A stretch of DNA of 64,000 nucleotides from Pseudomonas shahriarae (GCF_014268455.2 NZ_CP077085.1:3947001-4011000); one strand, 5' to 3'; positions 47,746-57,931 are shown, numbered from the stretch's first letter. Made by a program: numbers and translations. Notes: generated by a model not told the origin, from the sequence alone.

Positions 47746-47835
47746 TGTGGGAGCGGGCTTGCCCGCGATGGCGGCGAATCAGTCAACCAAGATGCCGCCT
47801 GACACACCGCTATCGCGGGCAAGCCCGCTCCCACA
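47746..47835. repeat. REP-type inverted repeat pair (REPIN)
   Basis: Inverted copies of TGTGGGAGCGGGCTTGCCCG separated by a short spacer. Between the convergent RND pump and M20 peptidase genes. Confidence 0.9.
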
Positions 47836-47875
47836 TCAACCCGGTGTCTACCGAGCGATTGATGGTGCTTTCAGA

Positions 47876-49111
47876 TCAGCGCTTGGCCAGCTCCATAATC
47901 ATCCGACTCAACAGATAAATCCGCGGCGCCACACTCTCCACCTCGGCGTACTCCTGCGCTGTATGGATATTGCCGCCGACAATCCCGAAGCCGTCCAGCG
48001 TCGGGGTGCCGACACCCGCCGACAGGCTGGCATCCGCCGCCCCGCCACTGCCTTCAATGGTCAGCTTGCGCCCAAGTTCGGCGTAGATGCCTTGGGCGAT
48101 AGCCACCAACTTGTCAGACTCAGGCGTCTGCGGCATCGGCGGCAAACCCCGTTGCAGGCTGGTGGTGACCTGTGTTTCAGGAATCAGCTTATTGGCGGAA
48201 ACCCGCGCCAGATCCTTCTCGATCCGATCAAACTCTTCCGGCAGCGCCGCCCGCACATCCGCCTTGGCCGTGGCCTGGTCGGGGATCACGTTGGTGCGAT
48301 CGCCAGCCTTGAGCACGGTGAAGTTGATGGTGGTTTTTTTCTCGTCATCCCCAAGCTTGCCCAGTTGCAGGATCTGGTGGGCCGCCTCCATCGCCGCGTT
48401 ACGCCCCAGCTCCGGGGCAACCCCGGCGTGAGCGGCCTTGCCCTTGACCTCAACCACCGCTGTGGCACTGCCCTTGCGCCAGACCACCAGGCCATCGGCC
48501 GGACGACCGGGCTCCAGGTTCAAGGTGACATCGTGGGCCCTGGCGGTTTTGCGGATCAGTTCGGAGACGGCCTCGGAGCCGGTTTCTTCGCTGGCATCGA
48601 GCAGAAAGGTGATTTGCGCGTAGTCCGTGAAGTGCTGGTTTTTCAGCACTTTCAAGGCATAGATCCCGGCGACGATCCCGCCCTTGTCGTCCATCACCCC
48701 AGGGCCATAGGCACGGCCGTCCTTGATATGAAACGGCCGCTCGGCCGCCGAGCCTTCCTTGAACACCGTGTCCATATGCGCCATCAGCAGGATTTTCGCC
48801 TTGCCCGTGCCTTTGAGCGTGGCGATCACATGGCTGTTATTGGCTGCCGCGTCTGGCACCTGTTCGATGCTGAAACCCAGTTGTTTCAATTCATCGACGG
48901 CGATCTCGCGCACCTGGGTCAGGCCCGGCTCGTAGCCGGAACCCGAGTCGATATTCACCAGACGCTCCAACAGCTTCAAGGCCGGGGCCTTGTACTGCTC
49001 GGCATCGGCCTGGATCTGCGGGTGAGGCTGGGCGCTGAAAGCCGGCATGGCGATCCCCAGGGACAACCCCAGGGCAGCGGACAACAGCGTACGGGGGACG
49101 TTGAGAGTCAT
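47876..49111 (-). CDS. M20 family metallopeptidase, CPG2-like glutamate carboxypeptidase
   Basis: A 411-residue exported metallopeptidase with a signal peptide (LLSAALGLSLGIAMPAFSA). Zinc-site segments are LMAHMDTVF (His), GVMDDKGG (Asp), DASEETGS (catalytic Glu, then Glu), LEPGRP and, near the C-terminus, GGNIHTAQEY (His). A dimerisation domain lies between. Pattern and length match glutamate carboxypeptidase (CPG2) of Pseudomonas, which releases C-terminal glutamate from folates or peptides. Monocistronic. Confidence 0.88.
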   Translation of the reverse strand: MTLNVPRTLLSAALGLSLGIAMPAFSAQPHPQIQADAEQYKAPALKLLERLVNIDSGSGYEPGLTQVREIAVDELKQLGFSIEQVPDAAANNSHVIATLKGTGKAKILLMAHMDTVFKEGSAAERPFHIKDGRAYGPGVMDDKGGIVAGIYALKVLKNQHFTDYAQITFLLDASEETGSEAVSELIRKTARAHDVTLNLEPGRPADGLVVWRKGSATAVVEVKGKAAHAGVAPELGRNAAMEAAHQILQLGKLGDDEKKTTINFTVLKAGDRTNVIPDQATAKADVRAALPEEFDRIEKDLARVSANKLIPETQVTTSLQRGLPPMPQTPESDKLVAIAQGIYAELGRKLTIEGSGGAADASLSAGVGTPTLDGFGIVGGNIHTAQEYAEVESVAPRIYLLSRMIMELAKR

Positions 49112-49312
49112 GAACAGATCCTTGTTTTTTATTGGAGAGGGTCTCTCACACCCTACCTGACAATGGCCACATTGTTCATCCGCAAACCGACAGGAGACTC
49201 TTCGTCAGGCCCCCCCGAAATATCCCACCCGACTGCCGGATAATCTCTACTTCCAAGCGTTAAAAACCGCTGCAAAGTCCCTCGCCTGATCACACAGCGC
49301 AAGGGACCGCCG

Positions 49313-49357
49313 ATGTACTTTCCAATTGATGCCCCGGTCCTGGGGGCAACCTCTTGA
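49313..49357 (+). other. short frame that may be the true N-terminus of the RHS gene
   Basis: An ATG (49313) opens a 14-codon frame, MYFPIDAPVLGATS, ending in TGA (49355-49357) that overlaps the TTG start (49354) of the RHS frame. If one base were added in CTCTTGA, it would read straight into NAAIGFMVLAAMD, so this is either a translated leader, a coupled start, or a frameshift at the start of rhs. Confidence 0.4.
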
Positions 49358-52300
49358 ATGCCGCCATTGGTTTTATGGTCCTGGCGGCCATGGACTTCAA
49401 AACGCGGGACGTCGAAGCGGTTCTCGCCGACTTCCGGCAATGCCTGAACACCTATGACGCCTGGGCCGAGAGTTTCTGGAGCTTTTCGGCGCTGGAGGTC
49501 GAGCAGGTCTTCAAGGTGGGCGATGAGGTGGCGCTGGTGGCGCCCATTGCGTCCAAAGCCCCCAGCAGCACCGTCGCGATGTGCAAAGCCAGTGGCTCGT
49601 TGACCCTGGTGCATATGTTCGAGAGCACACGTTTTGTGCCCATCGGCAACACCCCGGTGATGCTGCAAGCCATCCCCAAGAACGGTGGCCCGCTGGGCGA
49701 CCCCCTTTACAAAACCATCGGCCCCAGCGGCATTCTCGAAGTCACCGACTGCACCCGCGACCAGCCGTATCGGATCACCTTCTACCCCAATGTTTCCAAA
49801 GCCCACGTCCAGGCGTTGTACGCGTCTTACCAGGCCATCATTGCGCCGCTGGAAAGCCAGTTGCGCAAAGACTGGAGCAGTACATTCGAACCTTTATGGC
49901 AGGGCTACTCCGAAGCCAACTTTGTGCAGCGCTACCGCCTGCTGGACCAAGGCTATGCGCAGGGATTTGGCAACGCACTGCATGAACTGTGGGACAACAT
50001 CCAACAGCTGTATCAATGGCTGGCGGACCTCAAGCCCAACAGCGAAAAACTCCTGCACTACCTCTCCCAGACCGAACTCGATGCCCTGCTGGCGTTGAGC
50101 CAGGAAGCCATCGCCAATGGCCTGCTGATGCTCAGCGACGAGCCGCTGTTGTTTATCTACCTGTCGGCGCTGGTCAGCTGGATGCGCATGCTGCCGCCGC
50201 CGTACTTGAACGAACTGCTGGGGCAAATCACCGCCGAAGTGCTGATCAACCTGTTGCTGGTGTGGGTCACCGCCGGCATGGGCGTGACGGTGCGCCTGGG
50301 CGCGCAAGTGCTGGGCAAGATCAAGTCGGGTCGGGTCCGCCAGTGGCTCGAGCAGATGGCCCGGCCATTTGCGAAGACCGGCATGGAGCCCCATGCCGAG
50401 GCGCTCAGGCCGTTATTGCTGGGTAGCCCTGCAACGCCGATCAAGACGGTGCCCAGCGTGCCGCTGAAAGCCGGCGCAATGGAAGTAACCAACCCGGTGC
50501 CCCTGGTGCGGGAAAAATCCGCGCCCAAGACGGCCTTGGTCAAGCATGAGGCGGTCGACGACGCGCCCTCCTCCGCGAAAAACCCCAACGGGGAAGCAAC
50601 TGCTAGCGCTGATAAAACCGCGACCCACGGTTGCCCGGTGTCCATGGTCACCGGCGAAGAGCTGCTGACCCTGACCGATGGCGAACTGGATGGCGTGCTG
50701 CCATTTGCCTGGACACGCCTGTATCGCACCAGTGCCGTGGAGGTGGATTGCGGGCTGGGCTTTGGCTGGAGCCATTCCTTGGCGCAGCGGCTGGAGGTGG
50801 TCGGCGGGTCGGTGGTGTGGACGGACCATGAGAACCGCAGCACCACCTTTCCCCTGCCCTCCGTTGCCCGCCCGGCGATCAGCAATAGCCTGGCTGAAGC
50901 GGCGATTTATCTGGGGGCGACGCCGGATGAGCTGGTGCTGGCGCAGGGGGCACGCTTCTACCACTTTCACGACGGTGTGCTGACGGCGATCAGCGATGGG
51001 TATAACAACCGCCTGGGTATTTCCCGCGATGGCTTGGGGCGGATTCTGCGCCTGGATAACGGTGCCGGTCGCGCCTTGCTGTTGCGTTATGACCGTGGGC
51101 ATATCGTGGCGCTGGACTACCAGGTGTTTCGCGTGGAAAGCGAATCGGATGACGCCTGGGTTACTGAGCAGAACGTTGTTTCCTACCGCTATGACGAACA
51201 GTGGCGACTGCTTGAGGCGATCAATGCCGTCGGCGAAAGCGAGCGCTATCAGTACGACAGCCTTGCGGTGATCACTGAGCGGCAGTTGGCCGGTGGGGCG
51301 AGTTTCTTCTGGGAGTGGGAACGGTCTGGCAAGGCGGCGCGCTGTGTGCGGCATTGGGCCAGTTTTGCGCAGATGGATACGCGCTATAGCTGGGACGACG
51401 GCCGCGTCACCCTGCTTAACGCCGATGGCAGCCAGGAAGTCTACGTGCATGATCCGCGGGCACGCCTGGTGCAGCGGGTTGATCCGGATGGCGGCGAGCA
51501 TTTCAAGTCCTACGACGCACAGGGGCGGCTGACGGTTGAGCAAGATCCCCTGGGCGCGATCACGGCCTATCAGTACGACGAGGCTGGGCGCTTGGTGGCG
51601 CTGTTTCCCGGGGATGACGAGCCTACCTCCTACGAGTATGAGAATGGCTTCGTACGGGTTATGCGCCGGGGTGAGGCGGCCTGGAAGTACCAGCGTAATG
51701 ATCAGGGCGCGATCACGCGCCAGACTGATCCAGCCGGCAATGTCACCGAGTACAGCTACGACAAGCGAGGGCAGCTTTTAGCGGTTTGGTACCCGGACCA
51801 CAGCTGTCAGCGCCTGACGTGGAACGATCTTGGCCAGTTGATTGGGGAGCAACTGCCCAATGGCGGCGTGCGGCGTTATCGCTATGACGACCTGGGCCGG
51901 CAGATTGCCCGCGAGGATGAACATGGCGCCTTGACCCAGTATCACTGGGACGCGGTGGGTCGGCTGATCAAGGTGGTAATGCCGGGCGGTGCCACCCGCG
52001 AATTGAGCTACAACCCCTACGGAAAAATCACCGCCGAGCGCGATGAGCTGGGGCGTGTGACCCGGTATGAATATGCCGATGGCTTGCACCTGATCAGTCG
52101 CCGGATCAACCCCGATGGCACGGCCCTGCGCTATCGCTACGACAACACTCGCCTGCTGCTGACCGAGATCGAAAACGAGGCAGGTGAGCGCTATCAACTG
52201 GAGTACCACACCAACGGCCTGATCCAGCAGGAAACCGGCTTCGACGGCCAACGCACCGCCTACGTCTACGACCTCAACGGCCACCTGCAGGAAAAAACCG

Positions 52301-54111
52301 AGTTTGGCGACGATGACCGTCAGTTGGTTACCACCTACCAGCGCGATAACGCCGGCCGCCTCGTCCGAAAAACCCTGCCCGATGGCAGCACCGTGGATTA
52401 CACCTACGACCGCCTCGGCAATCTGCTTAGCGTCGACGACGGCCATTGGCCGCTGCATTACGAATACGACGCGCAAAGCCGCCTGACCGCCGAGCACCAA
52501 GGCTGGGGCACCCTGCGTTATGGCTACGACCACTGCGGCCAGCTCGAAACCCTGCGCCTGCCGGACAACAACCGCCTGACCTTCAACCATGACAAGGGCG
52601 GCCACCTTGCCACTATCGACCTGAATGGCCGGACACTCAGCTCGCACCTGTTCAAAGCAGGCCGCGAACACCAGCGCCAGCAAGGCCAACTACTGAGCCA
52701 CTACCACTACGACGACCAGGGCCGCCTGGCTCTACACGAACACCGCCACGGCCTTCGCCGCTACACCTACGACAACAGCGGCAACCTCACCCGCCTGCTC
52801 GACACCCGCAAGGGCCAGCACGACTACCACTACGACCCCCTCGACCGCCTGACCCGCGCCGACCATTCCCAGGATCCCACCGAACGCTTCGCCCACGACC
52901 CGGCGAACAACCTGCTGATGCAAGACCGCCCAGGCCCCGGCATCGTCGTCGGCAACCGCCTGTTACTGCAAGGCGACCGGCATTACGACTACGACGCCTT
53001 CGGAAACCTCATACGCGAACGCCGTGGCCGCGCGCAGCAGTTAGTCACCGAATACCGCTACGACTGCCAGCACCGCCTGATCGGCGTGACGCAACCGGAC
53101 GGCAGCCAGGCCAGTTATCACTATGACCCATTTGGGCGGCGCATCAGCAAAACCGTGGCGGGCAAAACCACTGAGTTTTTCTGGCAAGGCGACAAAGTCA
53201 TCGCCGAGCACACGGCGGGGCAGCATCGCAGCTATCTCTACGAGCCGGATAGCTTCAGGCCGCTAGCCTTGCTGGAAGGCTTTGGTCCGGCCAATACCCA
53301 GGCGTTCCACTACCAACTGGACCACCTGGGTACGCCCCAGGAACTGACGAACACGGACGGCAAAATCGTCTGGTCAGCCCATTACCAAGCCTACGGAAAA
53401 ATCACCCGGCTGGACGAGAGCACCGTCGATAACCCGCTGCGTTTTCAGGGGCAGTATTTCGACCGGGAAAGCGGGCTGCACTACAACCGGCATCGCTACT
53501 ACAATCCGGATAACGGACGCTACCTGACGCCCGACCCGATGAAGTTGGCGGGTGGGGTGAACGGGTATTTGTATGTGCCCAATCCTACGGGGTGGGTGGA
53601 TCCGTTGGGGTTGAGCTCATGTCCGGGCGAACGTGAATGTACGCCGACAAATGGCATTGACGACCCGTCATTAAAGGCGTCCACAAAAAAAAACGAGCCC
53701 AAACCGCCAGCCCCAGACGAAGATGACAAGTACCTTTTTCGTGGAGATAAAATCCATCCGGACGTAGTATTCAAAGAGGGGTTCAAAAGCAAAGGAAATA
53801 GTGAAGATCTTCTTCTACACGCTTTTGACAGTGACGACCCTCCAAGCATCTTCATTAGTACGTCTGCATCTAGAGCTGTAGGAATCGAATTCGCAACAAG
53901 CTACAAAACCAAGAAAGGCTACTTATACGTTCTTAAAAGTATAGCGGGACATGACTTAAACATAGAACTAGGAAAAGCGACCCCTTACCCAAAAGAGAAA
54001 GAGTTCGCCATTCATCAAAGAATAGACCCAGAAGATATAATAGGCGTCACGCCCATTAAGGCCAATGGAAGCTATGTAGGCTACTCACTTCCAAATCCGA
54101 ATAGGAAATAG
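49354..54111 (+). CDS. polymorphic RHS-repeat toxin with C-terminal ADP-ribosyltransferase-like domain
   Basis: A 1585-residue RHS protein. The N-terminal region (about 1-420) includes a hydrophobic segment near residues 285-315 (QITAEVLINLLLVWVTAGMG), then a large array of YD repeats (about 450-1400) that forms a shell around the toxin. The core ends with WVDPLGL (1414-1420). The C-terminal toxin (about 1421-1585) carries Arg1463 (YLFRGD), Ser-Thr-Ser 1502-1504 (FISTSAS) and Glu1548-x-Glu1550 (KEKEFAIH), the R-S-ExE pattern of arginine-type ADP-ribosyltransferases. The tail is clearly richer in A+T than the core. Probably T6SS-delivered, but no VgrG is adjacent. Confidence 0.88.
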   Translation: MNAAIGFMVLAAMDFKTRDVEAVLADFRQCLNTYDAWAESFWSFSALEVEQVFKVGDEVALVAPIASKAPSSTVAMCKASGSLTLVHMFESTRFVPIGNTPVMLQAIPKNGGPLGDPLYKTIGPSGILEVTDCTRDQPYRITFYPNVSKAHVQALYASYQAIIAPLESQLRKDWSSTFEPLWQGYSEANFVQRYRLLDQGYAQGFGNALHELWDNIQQLYQWLADLKPNSEKLLHYLSQTELDALLALSQEAIANGLLMLSDEPLLFIYLSALVSWMRMLPPPYLNELLGQITAEVLINLLLVWVTAGMGVTVRLGAQVLGKIKSGRVRQWLEQMARPFAKTGMEPHAEALRPLLLGSPATPIKTVPSVPLKAGAMEVTNPVPLVREKSAPKTALVKHEAVDDAPSSAKNPNGEATASADKTATHGCPVSMVTGEELLTLTDGELDGVLPFAWTRLYRTSAVEVDCGLGFGWSHSLAQRLEVVGGSVVWTDHENRSTTFPLPSVARPAISNSLAEAAIYLGATPDELVLAQGARFYHFHDGVLTAISDGYNNRLGISRDGLGRILRLDNGAGRALLLRYDRGHIVALDYQVFRVESESDDAWVTEQNVVSYRYDEQWRLLEAINAVGESERYQYDSLAVITERQLAGGASFFWEWERSGKAARCVRHWASFAQMDTRYSWDDGRVTLLNADGSQEVYVHDPRARLVQRVDPDGGEHFKSYDAQGRLTVEQDPLGAITAYQYDEAGRLVALFPGDDEPTSYEYENGFVRVMRRGEAAWKYQRNDQGAITRQTDPAGNVTEYSYDKRGQLLAVWYPDHSCQRLTWNDLGQLIGEQLPNGGVRRYRYDDLGRQIAREDEHGALTQYHWDAVGRLIKVVMPGGATRELSYNPYGKITAERDELGRVTRYEYADGLHLISRRINPDGTALRYRYDNTRLLLTEIENEAGERYQLEYHTNGLIQQETGFDGQRTAYVYDLNGHLQEKTEFGDDDRQLVTTYQRDNAGRLVRKTLPDGSTVDYTYDRLGNLLSVDDGHWPLHYEYDAQSRLTAEHQGWGTLRYGYDHCGQLETLRLPDNNRLTFNHDKGGHLATIDLNGRTLSSHLFKAGREHQRQQGQLLSHYHYDDQGRLALHEHRHGLRRYTYDNSGNLTRLLDTRKGQHDYHYDPLDRLTRADHSQDPTERFAHDPANNLLMQDRPGPGIVVGNRLLLQGDRHYDYDAFGNLIRERRGRAQQLVTEYRYDCQHRLIGVTQPDGSQASYHYDPFGRRISKTVAGKTTEFFWQGDKVIAEHTAGQHRSYLYEPDSFRPLALLEGFGPANTQAFHYQLDHLGTPQELTNTDGKIVWSAHYQAYGKITRLDESTVDNPLRFQGQYFDRESGLHYNRHRYYNPDNGRYLTPDPMKLAGGVNGYLYVPNPTGWVDPLGLSSCPGERECTPTNGIDDPSLKASTKKNEPKPPAPDEDDKYLFRGDKIHPDVVFKEGFKSKGNSEDLLLHAFDSDDPPSIFISTSASRAVGIEFATSYKTKKGYLYVLKSIAGHDLNIELGKATPYPKEKEFAIHQRIDPEDIIGVTPIKANGSYVGYSLPNPNRK

Positions 54112-54112
54112 A

Positions 54113-54526
54113 ATGACCACAAAAAAAATAATCGCCAGAATCGACAATACACTTACGGAGGTAATCGTAAAGTACGATTCCAAGAAACTCACAATGACAT
54201 TTTCGGAGGCTGATAATCATAAAAAAATCTATCAGGAAAAAGACATTTATGTTTGCCTTGCAAAAATAAGATCGGACTTTCCTCATATAACATTCTTATG
54301 CAAGGGGGCAAAAATAAATGTTATGCCTTCCAGAATGGCCTCACAAATGTCCGCTGGGCTTGTCGCATACGAAATGACGCTGGGCAAACAAGCCTCAAAC
54401 GAAGACATAGTTCATATATTTGACTATGAAGAGAGCAATCTTACAAACAACCCTCAAGACCAAATCGATTTTTTTAAGCAGTGGCTGGCATCTTTAGGTG
54501 CAGAGGACTATGAAAAATTCAACTAA
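54113..54526 (+). CDS. predicted immunity protein for the RHS toxin
   Basis: A 137-residue protein, A+T-rich, starting one base after the toxin gene stop. Predicted mixed alpha/beta, hydrophilic and without a signal peptide, so cytoplasmic, as expected for a toxin acting inside the recipient. No known family recognised. Position and base composition matching the toxin tail support the immunity call. Confidence 0.75.
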   Translation: MTTKKIIARIDNTLTEVIVKYDSKKLTMTFSEADNHKKIYQEKDIYVCLAKIRSDFPHITFLCKGAKINVMPSRMASQMSAGLVAYEMTLGKQASNEDIVHIFDYEESNLTNNPQDQIDFFKQWLASLGAEDYEKFN

Positions 54527-54587
54527 CACCAACTATTGATGCTGATTAATGGGGAGTTGTGTCCTTGCCGGAGATGGCGGCGGCCCT

Positions 54588-55646
54588 TCAAACCGACCGC
54601 ACCCACCCTCCCTGCATCGAACGCACCCGATTGCGCCCGCCGCTTTTGGCCTCATACAACGCCTGGTCGGCGTCATTCAGCCAACTGGTCGCGTCGTCAT
54701 GGGAGGCTTGATACGGTGCCAGGCCGATGCTCAGGCTGGCGCGCAGGGTGGGGTCCTGGGCGTAGCCCAGTGAGCTGAAGCGGTCGCGCAGGGCGTCCAT
54801 TACTTCGGTGGCGTGGCCCAGGGGCATGTTCGGCAGGATCACGCAAAATTCATCGCCGCCGTAACGCCCGGCCAGGTCGGTGGCGCGCAGGTTCTGACGC
54901 AGGATCTTGCTCAACTGGCGTAGCACGATATCGCCGGTTACGTGGCCGTAGGTGTCGTTGATGGTCTTGAAATGGTCGATATCAATCAACGCAATGGCGG
55001 CCCCCTGCTGGCCGCCCCGGCAGCGGGCGAATTCGATTTCCAGCTGGTCTTTCCACGCGCCGTGGTTAAGCAATCCGGACAGGCTGTCGGTGCGGCTCAG
55101 GGCCAGGAGTTCGCGTTTATGCCGGGCCAGGGTGATGGCCTGGCGATAACAGATCCAGCCCAGGACCAGCGGATAGAGCATCAGGATCGGCAAGCAGGCG
55201 TAGAGTTGGGCGGGCGTGGTCAGGGCGATATAGGCCGGGGCGAACAGCAGCAGCGCCACCCCGATGCCCAGTGCCTGGGCCACCCACCCCATCAGCATAA
55301 ATCGGGGGCCACCGATGGCGACGTTGTTCATGGTCATCATCGACAGGGTGGTGACGCTGGGCAGCGGGTTGAAGTGCATGGCAGCGACCCAGAAGCCGCC
55401 ACAAAACGAGTCCACCAACAGGTGGCGGCGCTCGGCGCGCAGGGAGTTTTCGGCGCGGCGCGCCATTTGGTAGGCCAGGTGCGGCCAGGCGAAGGCGTTG
55501 ATCAGCATCCAGGCCCAGACCCAGCCAGGCGGGTCCAGTGGGTACATGCCTGCCGATACACAGACAAAGCCGAGCGTCAGCCCCAGGGTCCGAGATTTGT
55601 ACAGGCGTTTGGCGAGCGGAAGTCCTTTTCCTCCTGCGGCTGACAT
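54588..55646 (-). CDS. diguanylate cyclase with MASE2 membrane domain
   Basis: A 352-residue enzyme making c-di-GMP from two GTP. The N-terminal MASE2 membrane domain has about five helices (TLGLTLGFVCVSAGMYPLDPPGWVWAWML), similar to AdrA-type cyclases. The C-terminal GGDEF domain (about 190-345) has the intact GRYGGDEFCVIL catalytic motif. I see no I-site RxxD immediately before it with certainty. Promotes sessile growth. Confidence 0.93.
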   Translation of the reverse strand: MSAAGGKGLPLAKRLYKSRTLGLTLGFVCVSAGMYPLDPPGWVWAWMLINAFAWPHLAYQMARRAENSLRAERRHLLVDSFCGGFWVAAMHFNPLPSVTTLSMMTMNNVAIGGPRFMLMGWVAQALGIGVALLLFAPAYIALTTPAQLYACLPILMLYPLVLGWICYRQAITLARHKRELLALSRTDSLSGLLNHGAWKDQLEIEFARCRGGQQGAAIALIDIDHFKTINDTYGHVTGDIVLRQLSKILRQNLRATDLAGRYGGDEFCVILPNMPLGHATEVMDALRDRFSSLGYAQDPTLRASLSIGLAPYQASHDDATSWLNDADQALYEAKSGGRNRVRSMQGGWVRSV

Positions 55647-55764
55647 GATCTGGCTGATCCTGGATGAATGCTGAAAGTCTATCAGGGCGAAGGCAAATAG
55701 CCAGTACCGCTCAGACAGTTACTGCAGACGCCAATCGCCTTGCCAAACCCTTGACGCCAGCGGA

Positions 55765-56400
55765 CTAGCTAGAGAAACCGCGGGCCAACAACATCGCCAC
55801 CGCCAGCAGCAATACTGCCGTGACCTTCTGCAACAGCACGCGTTTGCGCGGCGACTCGAGCACATGCTTGATGCGTTGGCCGAAGTAGCAATACAGGCAG
55901 CCGCTGGCGAATTGCAGGATCAGGAATGTCAGGCCGAGGATGGCGATGTCACCGGCGGCGCTGTCCTGCCCGACGGCGGCAAACTGCGGGAACACGGCGC
56001 TGAACAGGATGATTGCCTTGGGGTTGGACAGGCCGGTCAGCAAGCCCTTGCCGAACAGGCCGCGGGGCGTCTCCGGCCCGTGCCCGGCGGCGGTGATCTG
56101 CACGCCGCTGCTGGTCCACTGCTTATAGGCCAGGTACAGAATATAGGCCACGCCCACCAGTTGGATGCCCTGGGTAATCAGCGGGTAGCCCTTGATCAGC
56201 TCGGAAAAGCCCACGGCAAAGATCAGGATCGAAATCAGGTACGACACACTGGCGCCGAACTGGGCCGGCAAGGAGTGCCGCAGGCCGTCCTTGAGACCCA
56301 GGCTCAGCAGCAGCAAGGTCATCGGGCCGGGGCTGAAGGCCAGGGTGCTGCACAACACCAGAAAATACAGAAAGGAAGACAGCGTAAGGGCGGTGACCAT
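55765..56400 (-). CDS. LysE family amino-acid exporter
   Basis: A 211-residue inner-membrane protein with six predicted helices. It has the LysE/RhtB N-terminal pattern LCSTLAFSPGPMTLLLLSLGLKDG and the loop GLSNPKAIILFSAVFPQF. It exports an amino acid or derivative. It is divergent from a MocR regulator, which probably controls it. Confidence 0.9.
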   Translation of the reverse strand: MVTALTLSSFLYFLVLCSTLAFSPGPMTLLLLSLGLKDGLRHSLPAQFGASVSYLISILIFAVGFSELIKGYPLITQGIQLVGVAYILYLAYKQWTSSGVQITAAGHGPETPRGLFGKGLLTGLSNPKAIILFSAVFPQFAAVGQDSAAGDIAILGLTFLILQFASGCLYCYFGQRIKHVLESPRKRVLLQKVTAVLLLAVAMLLARGFSS

Positions 56401-56531
56401 GGTGGGTAATTTCGCGGCGGGGAGGAATGTTGCGCAGTCTAGGGCGCGAATTCCGTGTCGGGCAGGTAAACTCGGCGGTTATTCACGCAGGCTTTACCGG
56501 TAAAGTGACCGGCAAACTTCAGGACGTCGCG

Positions 56532-57926
56532 ATGGCCCTTCCGCAGATCCACTTTCATGAGCACGCCCCCAAGGTCCAGCAGATCGTCGAGGCGTTCGCC
56601 CGTGCTATCGAACAAGGCGAATTGGCCGCTGGCAGCAAACTGCCGTCGGTGCGTGAGCTGGGAGCGCAGTTGGGTGTCGGAAAATTCACCATCAATGAAG
56701 CCCTGGACCGTCTGCGCGGCCAACACCTACTGACCTCGCGCCAAGGCCGTGGGCACTTTGTGGCCCAGCGCCAGACGCAGCCGTCGTCGAGCAACTGGGT
56801 GGACCTGCTGCCCCAGGATTTGCTCAGTGTGCTGCGCCGCCCCATGCTGACCGGCCAGGGCGAGCTACGCCCCGGTGGCGGGCATCTGCCCGAAGACTGG
56901 CTCGACTCCGAGGCCATGCGCCAGGCCCTGCGCAGTGTGGTGCGGGCCCCTTCCCTGCGGGTTGCCGGCATGGGTACGCCAGCGGGTTTCCTGCCCCTGC
57001 GCCAGGCACTGCAACAAAAACTGCAGGGCGATGGCCTGGCGGTGCCGGTGGAACAGATCATCACCACGCCCAGCACCCTGCAAGGCCTGGACATGTTGAT
57101 GCGCCTGCTGGCGCGCCCCGGTGACACGGTGCTGCTGGATGCACCGTGCTATTTCAACTTCCACGCCAACCTGGCGCTGCACGGGGTCAAGGTGCTGACA
57201 CTGCCGCGCGGCCCGGACGGGCTCGACCTGGCGGCCCTGGAGCAGTTGCTCGCCGAGGCCCGGCCCAGCCTGTATGTGACCACCAGCATCCTGCACAATC
57301 CCACTGGCCATTCCTTCAGTGCAGCCCAGGCCTTTGGCTTGCTGCAACTGATGCGTCAGTATCACTGCCATATCATCGAAGACGACCTCTACGGCGACCT
57401 GCACCCCAACCCGCCGCCCCGCCTGGCGGCACTGGCCGGGTTGGAGCAGGTGACCTACCTGTCGGGCTTCTCGAAAACCCTCAGCGCCAATACCCGGATG
57501 AGCTATGTGGTGGCCGCACCGCAACTGGCGGCCAACCTGACCAATATGAAGTTGATGAGCGGCGGCGTGACCTCGGAGCTGTTCGAGCAACTGGTCTACC
57601 GCCTGCTCAGCGAGGGCAGCTATGCGCGGCACCGCAAGCGCATGGTCCAGCGCCTACTGGAAGCCGGTGCGCGGGTGGAACAGTGGTTGCGCCGCTGTGG
57701 CTGTGAGCTGCCCATGGGGTATGAGGCCGGGATGTTTCTCTGGGCGCGTCTGCCGGCCGGGGTTAACGCTGAACAATTGGCCGAGGCCGGGCTCAAGCGC
57801 GGCATGGTGTTGGCGCCGGGGGCGTTGTTTGGGTATGAGTCGGGGATGGGCGAGTTTATGCGTTTCAATGTGGCGCACTGTGACGATCCACGGGTCCGGC
57901 AAGCGATCGAGCCATTGTTGCGCTGA
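56532..57926 (+). CDS. MocR-type (GntR-HTH plus aminotransferase) regulator
   Basis: A 464-residue regulator. The N-terminal GntR winged helix (about 15-80; AIEQGELAAGSKLPSVRELGAQLGVGKFTINEALDRLRGQHLLTSRQGRGHFV) is fused to a fold-type I PLP domain with Lys315 (SGFSKTLSAN) as the Schiff-base lysine. ATG at 56532 with AGGA at 8 bases; the open frame extends 35 codons further upstream. The LysE gene is divergent from it and is the likely target, with an amino acid as effector. Confidence 0.9.
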   Translation: MALPQIHFHEHAPKVQQIVEAFARAIEQGELAAGSKLPSVRELGAQLGVGKFTINEALDRLRGQHLLTSRQGRGHFVAQRQTQPSSSNWVDLLPQDLLSVLRRPMLTGQGELRPGGGHLPEDWLDSEAMRQALRSVVRAPSLRVAGMGTPAGFLPLRQALQQKLQGDGLAVPVEQIITTPSTLQGLDMLMRLLARPGDTVLLDAPCYFNFHANLALHGVKVLTLPRGPDGLDLAALEQLLAEARPSLYVTTSILHNPTGHSFSAAQAFGLLQLMRQYHCHIIEDDLYGDLHPNPPPRLAALAGLEQVTYLSGFSKTLSANTRMSYVVAAPQLAANLTNMKLMSGGVTSELFEQLVYRLLSEGSYARHRKRMVQRLLEAGARVEQWLRRCGCELPMGYEAGMFLWARLPAGVNAEQLAEAGLKRGMVLAPGALFGYESGMGEFMRFNVAHCDDPRVRQAIEPLLR

Positions 57927-57931
57927 TCCAG

